Assembly (NCBI GenBank): GCA_963662965.1
Contig: OY759970.1
Span: forward strand, 2,666,001 to 2,730,000
Origin: DTWD01 sp963662965
Lineage (GTDB): Bacteria > Acidobacteriota > Vicinamibacteria > Vicinamibacterales > UBA8438
DNA length: 64,000 nt
Reading direction: 5' to 3'
Positions 54,379 to 62,409 of the stretch are shown here, one piece after another; position 1 is the first letter of the stretch; every line of letters starts with the position of its first letter. A program made the position numbers and the translations under genes. The notes below the pieces were generated by a model that was not told the origin of the DNA, searched no databases, and saw only the letters and a list, made by a program, of their open reading frames with translations.

Positions 54379-55008
54379 TGGTGTCTTCCCAGACTTGACT
54401 CAAGCGGTCGAGTTTCGCTCCGTCAAGACAGCTAGCGCGTTTTGCACGTTCGTGTCGCGGCGCGGGCGGCAGATGAGCAGGTTAGAACGGCCTCGCCGAG
54501 CAAGCGGCCCACCACTGGTCTCTTTCGGAATCCGCGTCGTCACGGCGGCAGAGGGGCCACTTGCAGGAGCCAAGTGGCGGTTCCTCCGACGGATTCCTCC
54601 GAGAGACCAGCTGCTGAGCCGCCCGAACCTGGCACGGCCGCCGCCCGGAGGAACGGGCGGGCTCGCCACGCACAGGCGCGGTCGGGGTGTCGCGGAGGAC
54701 GCCATGAGGCCCGCCGCCGTCCGCGGGGCCGAAAACTTCGCCGGAGCCGCCAGCGGACGAGCCTGCCCCCTGTGATCCATGCCGGTCGAAGAACCCGGGC
54801 TGCGGGTTGCCGTGGCACGCGCCGCCCCTGATCAGCTGTTGCTCGCCGCGTGAGGCGTTCCGCCTGCGGTCGGAGGCGAAGTTTTCCGTCGGGCCGATCT
54901 GGCGTCCGGAGCGACGCCCCGGCCGGGGCTGCCGCGCGCGTGCACCACCCGCCCGCTACACACTCGTGAAACGCGCTTATCGTGGTTCGGAGGGAGCGGC
55001 CGGTTTGT
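54379..55008. other. Unassigned 630-bp stretch between EF-G paralogue and permease
   Basis: No ORF here has convincing codon bias or a recognisable product; the open frames on both strands are Arg/Pro/Ser-rich and look accidental. I see structure: a hairpin GCCACTTG/CAAGTGGC (54556-54578) and a perfect 12-bp inverted repeat GAAAACTTCGCC (54731-54742) / GGCGAAGTTTTC (54875-54886) separated by 132 bp. It could hold a structured RNA or a decayed gene. I looked for conserved RNase P RNA and tmRNA marks and did not find them. Confidence 0.35.
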
Positions 55009-56295
55009 CTACTCGTATCGGAGGGCCTCGATCGGGTCCAGAGCCGACGCCCGGATCGCCGGCACGAGACCAAATACGATGCCGACGATCGCCGAGAACC
55101 CGACCCCGAGGGCAAACGACCACCAGGGCAGCGAGATCGGAAAGTTGGTGGCGTAGTGGACGGCGACCCCAACACCACTGCCGAAGACGATCCCAAGCAC
55201 GCCGCCGATCGCGGTCAGGAAGACCGCTTCGAGCAGGAACTGCCAGAGGATCTCGCGTCGACGAGCGCCGAGTGCCTTCCGGGTTCCGATCTCTCGGGTC
55301 CGCTCCTTGACCGAGATCGTCATGATGGCCATGACGCCGATGCCGCCGACGAGTAGCGCGATTGACGAGATCGCGACGAGAGCCAGATACGTCGCGCTGC
55401 TGACTTGGTCCCACAGCCTCATGGCGGCATCCTGGGTCACCAGGTCGAAATCGTTGGCTTCATCGAGTCGAAGTCCGTGCCGAATACGCATGACCTCCGC
55501 GACGTCGCGCATCGCCTCCGCGCGCGGAACGCCTTCACGCGGCACGGCGGCGATCAGCACGTTGGCGAACTGCCCCCGTCGACTGCGTAAGACCCGAATC
55601 CCAAACTGCTTCTGATAGGCGGTGTGCGGGATGATCGCGATATCGTCGACACCCGTGTTCAGCCCAGCGGCGCTCGGACGGGGACCCATGACACCGATGA
55701 CGGTGTACGGCTGGGTACCGATACGGACGGTCTTTCCAATCGGATCGACGTGGGGGAACAGCGCGAGGTACGGATTCTGGCCCAAGACGACCACGCGGCG
55801 GCGGTGGCTGACCTCGCCCTCCGTGAAGAACCGGCCGAACTCAAGCTCGACGTGAAAGACGTCCGGGTAGTTGTGGGTCGAGCCCGAGATCATGATCCGC
55901 TTCGTCCGCTCGCCCCGGTAGTGCACGCGGGTCCGGGTTGAGCCGGGACCCCCACTCTGGCCAAGCGTCATGTTGACGGCGGCGATTGATTCAGCCTGCC
56001 GTTCGATGGCGCGCGCGTCCTCAGGCGTGAGGGTCGGGCGCTTGAGTAGATCGTTCAAATCGGCGCCGGACATCATGCTGACACCGGAAAACTGCGCGAC
56101 AAAGATCGTGTTTGGACCGATCTCGCGAATAGTGTCTCGCAATGATTCGTCGAAGCCTCGAATGAGCGACGTCATTCCGACGATGGAGGTAATGCCGATC
56201 ACGATACCAAGGATCGTCAGACCGGACCGCATCTTCTGCGTCCGGATGGTCGTGGCCGCCATGAGGACGATCTCTTGGAACAGGCCGGTTCGCAT
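55009..56295 (-). CDS. ABC transporter permease, MacB/FtsX type (1)
   Basis: This 428-residue permease has an N-terminal helix ('MRSGLTILGIVIGITSIVGM'), a large periplasmic MacB_PCD domain, and a C-terminal FtsX domain with three helices ('LVGGIGVMAIMTISVKERTR' then 'EIGTRKALGARRREILWQFL'). It ends 'PAIRASALDPIEALRYE', typical of the family. ATG 56295 overlaps the stop of the upstream permease (TGATG). No ATPase domain is fused. With the adaptor gene it suggests a tripartite efflux or export system; substrate unknown. Confidence 0.92.
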   Translation of the reverse strand: MRTGLFQEIVLMAATTIRTQKMRSGLTILGIVIGITSIVGMTSLIRGFDESLRDTIREIGPNTIFVAQFSGVSMMSGADLNDLLKRPTLTPEDARAIERQAESIAAVNMTLGQSGGPGSTRTRVHYRGERTKRIMISGSTHNYPDVFHVELEFGRFFTEGEVSHRRRVVVLGQNPYLALFPHVDPIGKTVRIGTQPYTVIGVMGPRPSAAGLNTGVDDIAIIPHTAYQKQFGIRVLRSRRGQFANVLIAAVPREGVPRAEAMRDVAEVMRIRHGLRLDEANDFDLVTQDAAMRLWDQVSSATYLALVAISSIALLVGGIGVMAIMTISVKERTREIGTRKALGARRREILWQFLLEAVFLTAIGGVLGIVFGSGVGVAVHYATNFPISLPWWSFALGVGFSAIVGIVFGLVPAIRASALDPIEALRYE

Positions 56296-57527
56296 CAATC
56301 ACCTCGCCCAAGCGCGTCGATCGGATCGAGCGACGCCGCGCGCGCGGCCGGATACAGACCGAAGAACAGGCCGACGACCGCGGTCATCGTGATGGCGAGG
56401 ATGATCGACCACGGGTGCACGCTCGCCGGCACGGGCGCAAAGCGGTCGAGCGCGATCGCCGCGCCGGCGCCGACGGCGGTACCGAGCACGCCGCCGATCA
56501 CGGACAGCGACACCGTCTCGGACAGCATCTGCCAGAGGATGTCCTGGCGTCTCGCCCCCAGCGCCTTGCGCAGTCCGATTTCCCGTGTTCGCTCCGAGAC
56601 CGCCATGAGCATGATGTTCATGATGACGATACCGGAGACGACGAGCGCGAGACCGACGACGCCGACCAAGACCGAGAAGATGCCGGCGGTCGCCTGGTTG
56701 TAGATCCGAAGGATGGTCTCGGACGTGAAGATCCCGAAGTTGTCATCTTCGGTCGCCTTGAGGCGACGCTCGATACGCAGCGCGACCGTCGCCTCACCGA
56801 TGGCGGTCTCGATCTTATTCGGGTCGACCGGCTGGACGCGCACGCCGAGCGACGGACGACTCCCGAACAAGCGGCGGAATGCGCCAAGCGGGATGATCGC
56901 AAATTCGTCCTGCGACTGACCAAACGTCGATCCTCGGGGTCGGCTCACGCCGACGACCCTGAACGGGACCCCGCGAACCTTGATACGTCGGTCGATCGGG
57001 TCGAGTTCTCCGAAGAGGCGGTCGGCCGTGTCGTATCCCAGCACGGCGACGTTGCGCTTGCGGTCGACCTCCGTGCCGGTCATGAGCCGACCACGTTCCG
57101 CGTTGAACGACGGAAATCGAGCGTAGTCTCGTGAGACCCCCTGAATGGAGACGCTCTCAAGGACCCGGTCGCGGTAGGTCACCTCGCCGCTCCGCTGCGC
57201 CTCCGCCATGACGGCGGTGACATTGGTCGTGAACTGTCGGACCGCCTCGGCGTCGTCAAGCGTGATCCGTGGGTTGTTTCGGGTCCGCTCCATGTCTTCT
57301 TCGCTCATGACGAGACCCCGTCGGTCAATCATGAACGCGTCCGCCCCGACCTCGGAAAGGATGGCATCGGTCACCTCGTCGTTGATGCCTTGAATGAGCG
57401 AAACGAGCGTGATGATCGACGCCACGGCGACGACATTTCCGAGGACCGTTAGAAAGGAGCGGAGCTTGTTACTCCAGATCGCGTCGAGCGCGATCTGGAC
57501 CATGTCACCGATTAGGCGTGGGGTCAT
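56295..57527 (-). CDS. ABC transporter permease, MacB/FtsX type (2)
   Basis: This 410-residue permease is a paralogue of its neighbour: 'NKLRSFLTVLGNVVAVASII' at the N-terminus, MacB_PCD domain, then 'NIMLMAVSERTREIGLRKAL' and 'PAARAASLDPIDALGRGD'. The start is ATG 57527, overlapping the adaptor gene by 23 bp; ATG 57503, just past the adaptor stop, is the alternative. The frame is open further upstream, but that part is inside the adaptor gene. The two permeases may form a heterodimer. Confidence 0.9.
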   Translation of the reverse strand: MTPRLIGDMVQIALDAIWSNKLRSFLTVLGNVVAVASIITLVSLIQGINDEVTDAILSEVGADAFMIDRRGLVMSEEDMERTRNNPRITLDDAEAVRQFTTNVTAVMAEAQRSGEVTYRDRVLESVSIQGVSRDYARFPSFNAERGRLMTGTEVDRKRNVAVLGYDTADRLFGELDPIDRRIKVRGVPFRVVGVSRPRGSTFGQSQDEFAIIPLGAFRRLFGSRPSLGVRVQPVDPNKIETAIGEATVALRIERRLKATEDDNFGIFTSETILRIYNQATAGIFSVLVGVVGLALVVSGIVIMNIMLMAVSERTREIGLRKALGARRQDILWQMLSETVSLSVIGGVLGTAVGAGAAIALDRFAPVPASVHPWSIILAITMTAVVGLFFGLYPAARAASLDPIDALGRGD

Positions 57528-58839
57528 TGATCTGAACGGGGTCGCCGTCGGAGAGATTGCGGACAACGTCAAAGGGGCCGGTGATGACCCGGTCGCCCTC
57601 GGTGAGCCCGGCCACCGCCTCGAAGTACCGTTCGCCCGCGATGCCGGTCGTGACCGGCACGAAGACCGCGCGCCCCTGGCGCACGACGAACACACCCTCG
57701 CGTTCCTCCCGAGCGACGTTGGACATGGCGGGGCTTGGTGCGGCAGACGCTGGTGCCGAGACGACGCCTGGTCTCGCATCCACGTCTCGACGGATGACCT
57801 GCCCGCTGGCATCGAGCTCGACTTCCCGCACGGTGGTCGACTGGATCGGGACCGCAATCGCCGCGTCGCGGGTGGCCGTCGTGATATCGGCGGTGCACGT
57901 GAAGCCTGGTCGAACCCCCGGGACATCGCCGTCGAGCGTGACGATAACTTTGAAGTTGGTCGCCTCTTGGCCGCTCGCCGCGGCCTGACCCGTAACCTGA
58001 ATGGGACTGTTGCCGATCTCGGTGACCCGTCCGGTGTAGACGTCGTCGGGAAGCGCGTCGATGGTGATCTCCGCGGACTGGCCGAACGTGACGGTCGGGA
58101 TGTCCGTTTCATCAACCTCGAGCTCCGCCTCGAGGACCGAAAAGTCGGCAATCGTCAGCAGCACCGTCCCGGCGTTGTTCATGGTGCCGATCATCACCGT
58201 CTCGCCTTCCTCGATGTTCCTGCGGGTCACGATGCCGTCGATGGGGGAGGTGATGGTGACTTGCGTCAGGTCGTAGCGCGCGCTGTCGAGCGTCGCGCGT
58301 TCCTGGAGGATCCGCTGCGCGGCCCCCTCGACCTCGACCTCGCGCGCCCGGAGCTCCGTCTCCCGCACTGCGACCTCGGCCACCGCTTGGTCATAGAGTT
58401 CGCGGGCAATCAGGCGAAGCGACCAGAGCTCCGCCTGCCGGGTCAGGTTCTCTCGGGCGAGGTCGAGGTTCACCTGCGCGGTTTCGACACTCACCTGGGC
58501 CTGCGAACGCGTCGCCCGCGACGCCTCGAGCGCCGCCGTACCGCGATTGACCGCTGTCTGCAGATTCTGTGGGTCGATTTGGAGGAGGAACTGGCCGGCC
58601 GTCACGCGGTCGCCTTCCTCGAACGCGAGACGTGTGACCCGCCCCATCACGCTGGCGCTCATGTCGACGGACAGCTTCGGTTGAATCGTGCCGGATGCCG
58701 ACACCACCGCCTCGAGGGTGCGTCGCGCAATCGGCTCGACGTCGACCTCCGGCGCATCCGAGCGCTCGAAGTACAAGTTGACCGCGACGAGCGCAGCGCC
58801 CGTCAGCACCATCAATCCGCCAACGACCAGTTTTCTCAA
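57505..58839 (-). CDS. HlyD/MacA-type periplasmic adaptor (membrane fusion protein)
   Basis: This 444-residue protein has an N-terminal anchor ('LVVGGLMVLTGAALVAVNLY'), a lipoyl-like half ('ASVMGRVTRLAFEEGDRVTA', 'GQFLLQIDPQNLQTAVNRG'), a long coiled-coil hairpin (about residues 95-175) and the second lipoyl half 'TSPIDGIVTRRNIEEGETV', then beta-barrel domains. It links inner-membrane permeases to an outer-membrane channel. It appears to start at TTG 58839, 2 bp after the Yip1-type gene's stop. Acts with the two downstream permeases. Confidence 0.92.
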   Translation of the reverse strand: MRKLVVGGLMVLTGAALVAVNLYFERSDAPEVDVEPIARRTLEAVVSASGTIQPKLSVDMSASVMGRVTRLAFEEGDRVTAGQFLLQIDPQNLQTAVNRGTAALEASRATRSQAQVSVETAQVNLDLARENLTRQAELWSLRLIARELYDQAVAEVAVRETELRAREVEVEGAAQRILQERATLDSARYDLTQVTITSPIDGIVTRRNIEEGETVMIGTMNNAGTVLLTIADFSVLEAELEVDETDIPTVTFGQSAEITIDALPDDVYTGRVTEIGNSPIQVTGQAAASGQEATNFKVIVTLDGDVPGVRPGFTCTADITTATRDAAIAVPIQSTTVREVELDASGQVIRRDVDARPGVVSAPASAAPSPAMSNVAREEREGVFVVRQGRAVFVPVTTGIAGERYFEAVAGLTEGDRVITGPFDVVRNLSDGDPVQINDPTPNR

Positions 58840-58843
58840 TGCG

Positions 58844-59578
58844 TCAACCTGCCCTTCTCGTCAGTACCAGCGCCACCACCACGGCCAACCCTCCATACGC
58901 CGCGTACAAGGTTATCGCGATCGGTGCGGTCCGGCGCTCGCTGATCACCGCGAGGCCGATTGACAGCACGATGACCCACCAGACAAAGAACACGTCGATC
59001 ACATTCAATATCCGGACCACAAATAAACCCGGCTCGAGCATCGGGACGAAGGCCGCCAAGGTGGCTGGGTTTGACATCGATTCGCGCACGTAGTTCAGTG
59101 GTGCGACAAAGCATTGCTGGACGACGAACACGACGCCAGCGTGCGCGACGCGAAGACCTGGGTGAAGGTTGCCCTGGCGCCCAGGAACCCGTACAGCGCC
59201 GCATAGAGCACACCGGAGAGCACGACGCAGACGATCGGCACCCCCCCCCCCGGCGAGATTGGCGAGCGCGAAGTAGACGGCGTTGGGGGCGTTCTCCTCG
59301 AGACGCGCGTACACGTCGTCGGTGACGGTCATGCCGAAGTTCTGCATGCCCTGAATCTGCTGCTCCAGCACCGCGCGCTGGCCCACCTCCGTGCTCAAGA
59401 ATACCGTGGTGGTCGCGGCGACGCAGCCCAACGACAGCACCAGAATGCCAATCCAGTTCGGGTCGGCTGCCACCCGCTCGTACGTCGCGCGCGGCGAGAC
59501 GAGAATGCCGAAGAATCGGACGCCAAGTCCGGCACCCGCACTCCGGCCGGTGTCTGTCCGATCCGCCGGCTGTGTCAT
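58844..59578 (-). CDS. Yip1-family membrane protein with two compensating frameshifts
   Basis: From ATG 59578 ('MTQPADRTDTGRSAG') the protein has Yip1-like helices, but about 30 residues in the middle are out of frame. At the 11-C tract 59241-59251 the frame leaves the helical reading ('VPIVCVVLSGVLYAALYGFL' exists one frame over) and returns near 59145-59155, giving 'HAGVVFVVQQCFVAPLNYVR' and a normal C-terminus. A 10-C tract plus one extra base near 59150 would give one continuous Yip1 protein. So either sequencing errors, a decayed gene or slippage. First gene of the transporter group. Confidence 0.7.
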   Translation of the reverse strand: MTQPADRTDTGRSAGAGLGVRFFGILVSPRATYERVAADPNWIGILVLSLGCVAATTTVFLSTEVGQRAVLEQQIQGMQNFGMTVTDDVYARLEENAPNAVYFALANLAGGGGADRLRRALRCALCGAVRVPGRQGNLHPGLRVAHAGVVFVVQQCFVAPLNYVRESMSNPATLAAFVPMLEPGLFVVRILNVIDVFFVWWVIVLSIGLAVISERRTAPIAITLYAAYGGLAVVVALVLTRRAG

Positions 59579-59718
59579 AACACTCCATTTTACCGTGAGC
59601 GCCGCATCCAGTTGATACGAGGTGACTTGGAGGAAAGTTCGTTGAGGCGGGCGTTCTTGACACGTTGGAAATGGTTGTCTAGGATGCGTCCGGTCTCCGA
59701 TGTCGATTTTCGATCTCT

Positions 59719-60297
59719 GTGACCCCGCAAAAGCCCGGATCAACTGTGATTGGATTCGTTCCCCGAGAGCTGTTCTTCACCAAGGGCGTCGGAAAGCATC
59801 GAGAAAAACTGACGTCATTCGAGCTCGCCCTGAGGTCTGCCGGAATTGCCGCCTGCAACCTCGTGCGGGTGTCGAGCATTTTCCCGCCCGGATGCCGGAT
59901 TCTGTCCCGCGCGGAAGGCTCTCGGCGTCTTCAGCCTGGGCAGGTGACGTTCGTGGTCATGTCGGACGCGGCGACGCGTGAGCCGCACCGCCTCATCGCG
60001 GCGACCGTCGGCGTGGCGATCCCGCGCGATCCGAAGCTTTACGGCTACCTGTCCGAACACCATAGCTTTGGTGAGAACGAGGAGACGGCTGGCGACTACG
60101 CCGAGGAGCTGGCCGCCGAAATGCTTGCGACCACCCTGGGTTTAAAGTTCGATCCCGACAAGAGCTGGGACGAAAAGAAAGAAGTCTATCGCCTCTCGAA
60201 TCAGATCGTTCGGACCCAAAACGTGACCCAGACGGCCGTTGGGCACAAGAGGGGGATCTGGACCACGGTGATTGCCGTCGCGGTCCTCGTCGGATAG
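59719..60297 (+). CDS. pdaD: Pyruvoyl-dependent arginine decarboxylase
   Basis: PvlArgDC makes agmatine from arginine, the first step to polyamines. The 192-residue proenzyme self-cleaves between two serines to form the pyruvoyl group; here the site is Ser52-Ser53 in 'CNLVRVSSIFPPGCRIL'. Other family marks: 'VPRELFFTKGVGKH' near the start, 'HRLIAATVGVAIPRD', 'GYLSEHHSFGENEETAGDYA' and 'TLGLKFDPDKSWDE'. Start GTG 59719. Divergent from the Yip1-type gene. Confidence 0.93.
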   Translation: MTPQKPGSTVIGFVPRELFFTKGVGKHREKLTSFELALRSAGIAACNLVRVSSIFPPGCRILSRAEGSRRLQPGQVTFVVMSDAATREPHRLIAATVGVAIPRDPKLYGYLSEHHSFGENEETAGDYAEELAAEMLATTLGLKFDPDKSWDEKKEVYRLSNQIVRTQNVTQTAVGHKRGIWTTVIAVAVLVG

Positions 60298-61359
60298 AGA
60301 CGGCAACATCAAAGATCACGGTTGTGCGCGTATCTGCACGGTCGTTCAGCCCCGTCCTGTTGTCGGCGCTCCTTGTCGGCGCCGCGCTCTTCGGCTCGTG
60401 GGAGACCGCCTCGGCCCAGGGCTTCGAGGCGGTTGGCACCCGCGCTCTGGGGATGGGCGGCGCGTTCGTCGCGGTCGCCGATGACGCGTCCGCCGTCTAC
60501 TGGAACCCGCGGGCCTCGCGACCGGTGCGTTCTTGAGCCTGGTGGCCGATAGGGGCCGCTCGGAGGCATGGCTCGACCCCACCGAGTCTAAGACCCCGGC
60601 GGTTGACACGTTCGGCCTGTTTTTGGGGCTCTCGACACAAACGACCGGTCTCTCGTATTACCGCCTACGTAGCAATCAGATAGCGCGCCCCGTTCCGGCT
60701 GAAGTTCAGGCGGCCGGCGCCCGAGAAGACCAGGGGGGTGACGCGGCCGTGCAGTCGCTAATCACCCACCACGTCGCCCTCGCGGGGGTGTCGATGGTCG
60801 CTCCCGGGATCAGCCTGGGCACGACCGTCCGGTATATCCGGGGGTACGCAGGACTTGCAGCAGCGGAGCCCGGGCTGGCGACAGATGAACTGCTGCGTCA
60901 GGCCGATACTCTCGAAAGACGGGGCAAACACGAGTACGACCTCGACCTCGGCCTGCTGGTCGGGTCGCCGATGCTGACGGTTAGACTGGTCGCGCGCAAC
61001 ATGCGTGAGCCGTCGTTCAGCGGCACGCAGGGCGGCACGATTCGCCTGGGTCGGCAGGTTCGGGCCGGATTTGCATCACGGGCGATCGCGTCGACTGTCG
61101 TGGTGGTTGACCTTGACCTGACGCGGACACCGACGGTGCTGGGTGACCGGCGCAATGTCGCCGTCGGCGGCGAGTATTGGCTGGGATCGTGGCTGGGGCT
61201 GCGCGGCGGAGCGCGATGGAATCTCGAACAGGACGAACGGCCGGCGGTCGGCGCCTTCGGGCTCAGTATCGCCCTCGCGCAAGGGGTCTATCTCGACGGC
61301 CAGGTCACACGAGGCGGCGACTCCACGGAGCGCGGGTGGGCGGTCGCTGGCCGAATCGG

Positions 61360-61440
61360 GCGTCTAATTTTAGACGCGGCTGACTGCCCCGAACCCCGTC
61401 GCGGCCGCTCGTGGGGACCCCGAGAGCCCCACTCCGTTCG
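61360..61440 (-). repeat. Dispersed GC-rich intergenic repeat, copy H1
   Basis: Minus orientation: GGAGTGGGGCTCTCGGGG, GGGTTCGGGGC-AGTCA-GCCGCGTCTAA. The end is doubled into an 8-bp inverted repeat GCGTCTAA-TT-TTAGACGC (61360-61377). It begins where the outer-membrane protein's homology seems to end. The head part is missing, replaced by about 40 bp of other sequence. Confidence 0.7.
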
Positions 61441-61478
61441 CTCGCGTGCCAGGGCTTCGATCTTGCTAGGTACGACCA

Positions 61479-61537
61479 GGGCGCGCACGGCGCGCCCCCG
61501 GCGGAGCGGCGCCGGGCATCGGGCCCCGTCTAGATAA
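61479..61537 (+). repeat. Dispersed GC-rich intergenic repeat, copy H2
   Basis: Plus orientation, head-to-head with H1: head GGGCGCGCACGGCGCGCCC, then GGCGGAGCGG, and tail GGGCCCCGTCTAG. The middle is deleted. The TAG in its final CTAG supplies the stop codon of the upstream frame. Confidence 0.7.
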
Positions 61538-61561
61538 CTGACACAGGGCGTCGCCCGCCTC

Positions 61562-61576
61562 TGACACAAAGTGTCA
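61562..61576. promoter_or_regulatory. Palindrome TGACAC-AAA-GTGTCA upstream of pilin
   Basis: A perfect 6+6 inverted repeat with 3-bp spacer, 173 bp before the first pilin gene. A third TGACAC lies 23 bp upstream (61539-61544). This looks like an operator for a dimeric regulator, but no regulator gene is nearby. Confidence 0.35.
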
Positions 61577-61748
61577 ACTTCCTGTGGCCGCACCGTGAAC
61601 AGTGGAAGTAAGTGACTGATAGGAAGATGGTTATGAGATTAGGAATGGGCGCCTCCACTTGGCATGCCGGTTTCGCATAGAGGGGGCAACGGACGGACAT
61701 CGAGATTGAACTAGCGCATACACGGATTTTCACAAAGGGGACAGGACA

Positions 61749-62282
61749 ATGACGAAGCGGATGAAGAAGCAAGAAGGTTTCACGTTGATCGAACTGCTGA
61801 TCGTGGTGGCGATCATCGGCATCATCGCCGCCATCGCGGTGCCGGGGCTGCTCCGGGCGCGGATGTCGGGGAACGAGGTGTCGGCGATCGGGTCGCTGCG
61901 GGCCATCAACAGCGCCCAGTCGATCTATGCGGCGAGCTGCGGCAGCGGCTTCTATGCACCGACCCTGGCCAACCTCGCGACGCCGCCGACTGTCGGTGGT
62001 GGAGACGGCTTCATCGGGACCGACCTCAACGCGGACCCGTCGACCAAGAGCAGCTACTTGGTGGCGCTGACCGCCGGTGCGGCGGCGACCGGTGCGCCGG
62101 CGTCGTGCAATGGGCAGGCGGCCGGGACCGTCGTGTCGACCTACTTCACCGGCGGCAGCCCGCTGGCTGGCGGCGGCACGCGACACTTCGGGACGAACCA
62201 GGGCGGCACGATCTACCAGAACACGGTGGCCGTGGCGGTGACGCAGACCGGTGCGCCGGCCGGCTCCAACCCGATTCAGTAA
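61749..62282 (+). CDS. Type IV pilin-like protein (1)
   Basis: A 177-residue major-pilin-like protein. The type III signal is 'KKQEGFTLIELLIVVAIIGI' with the prepilin peptidase site after Gly (G/F) and Glu+5, followed by 'IAAIAVPGLLRARMSGNEVS'. The globular part has two cysteines, in 'YAASCGSGFYAP' and 'GAPASCNGQAAG', probably a disulfide. A strong terminator follows, so it is likely transcribed alone. It may build a pilus or a pseudopilus; no assembly genes are in the window. Its paralogue is at 62410. Confidence 0.92.
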   Translation: MTKRMKKQEGFTLIELLIVVAIIGIIAAIAVPGLLRARMSGNEVSAIGSLRAINSAQSIYAASCGSGFYAPTLANLATPPTVGGGDGFIGTDLNADPSTKSSYLVALTAGAAATGAPASCNGQAAGTVVSTYFTGGSPLAGGGTRHFGTNQGGTIYQNTVAVAVTQTGAPAGSNPIQ

Positions 62283-62309
62283 GAAGCGGACGTAACCATG
62301 GAGCCTTCG

Positions 62310-62346
62310 GGGATGCCCGCTGCTGCGGCAGCGGGCATCCCTTTTT
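62310..62346 (+). terminator. Rho-independent terminator after pilin 1
   Basis: A perfect 14-bp stem, GGGATGCCCGCTGC with its complement, a TGCG loop, then TTTTT. The clearest intrinsic terminator in the window. Confidence 0.93.
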
Positions 62347-62409
62347 CAGTCCGCAGGCACGCAGTCGGAGGATGAGGTTCGGCGCGCGCGCGGCGTAGAT
62401 GCGGGTAGG

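Larger units (their letters stand above)
60324..61537 (+). pseudogene. Outer-membrane protein (PorV/PorQ-like), frameshifted
   Basis: From GTG 60324 there is a signal peptide ('SPVLLSALLVGAALFGSWET' to 'ASAQG') and the family start 'ALGMGGAFVAVADDASAVYW'. The frame then breaks: at 60506-60514 'WNPRASRPVRS' and a stop are read, while adding one G would give 'WNPAGLATGAFLSLVADRG', continuing in the frame that runs to 61537. The rest looks like alternating beta-barrel strands to about 'GWAVAGRIGRLIL'. From 61370 on, the frame reads through repeat copies H1 and H2 and stops at the TAG of H2, so the native C-terminus is missing or replaced. Confidence 0.75.

Noticed and set aside
54379..55008. RNase P RNA or tmRNA in the unassigned stretch
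   Set aside because: I searched both strands for the conserved P4 halves (GAGGAAAGTCC, ACAGAA) and a tmRNA-like 3' end and found none.
54251..55196. ORFs on both strands between the EF-G paralogue and the permease
   Set aside because: Low-complexity Arg/Pro/Ser translations that run across repeat copy G; no ribosome-binding site or family signal.
57394..58944. 516-codon plus-strand frame opposite the HlyD-type adaptor
   Set aside because: The minus strand encodes a full adaptor with lipoyl and coiled-coil domains; the plus frame is Arg/Asp/His-rich without motifs.
59241..59251. Phase-variable poly-C switch as the main explanation
   Set aside because: A second compensating indel 90 bp away means that changing the tract alone would not restore the protein in this sequence; kept only as an option.
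61652..61675. Sigma-54 promoter TGGCATG...TTTCGCA before pilin 1
   Set aside because: Sigma-54 is common for pilA, but the GG-to-GC distance here is two bases too long.
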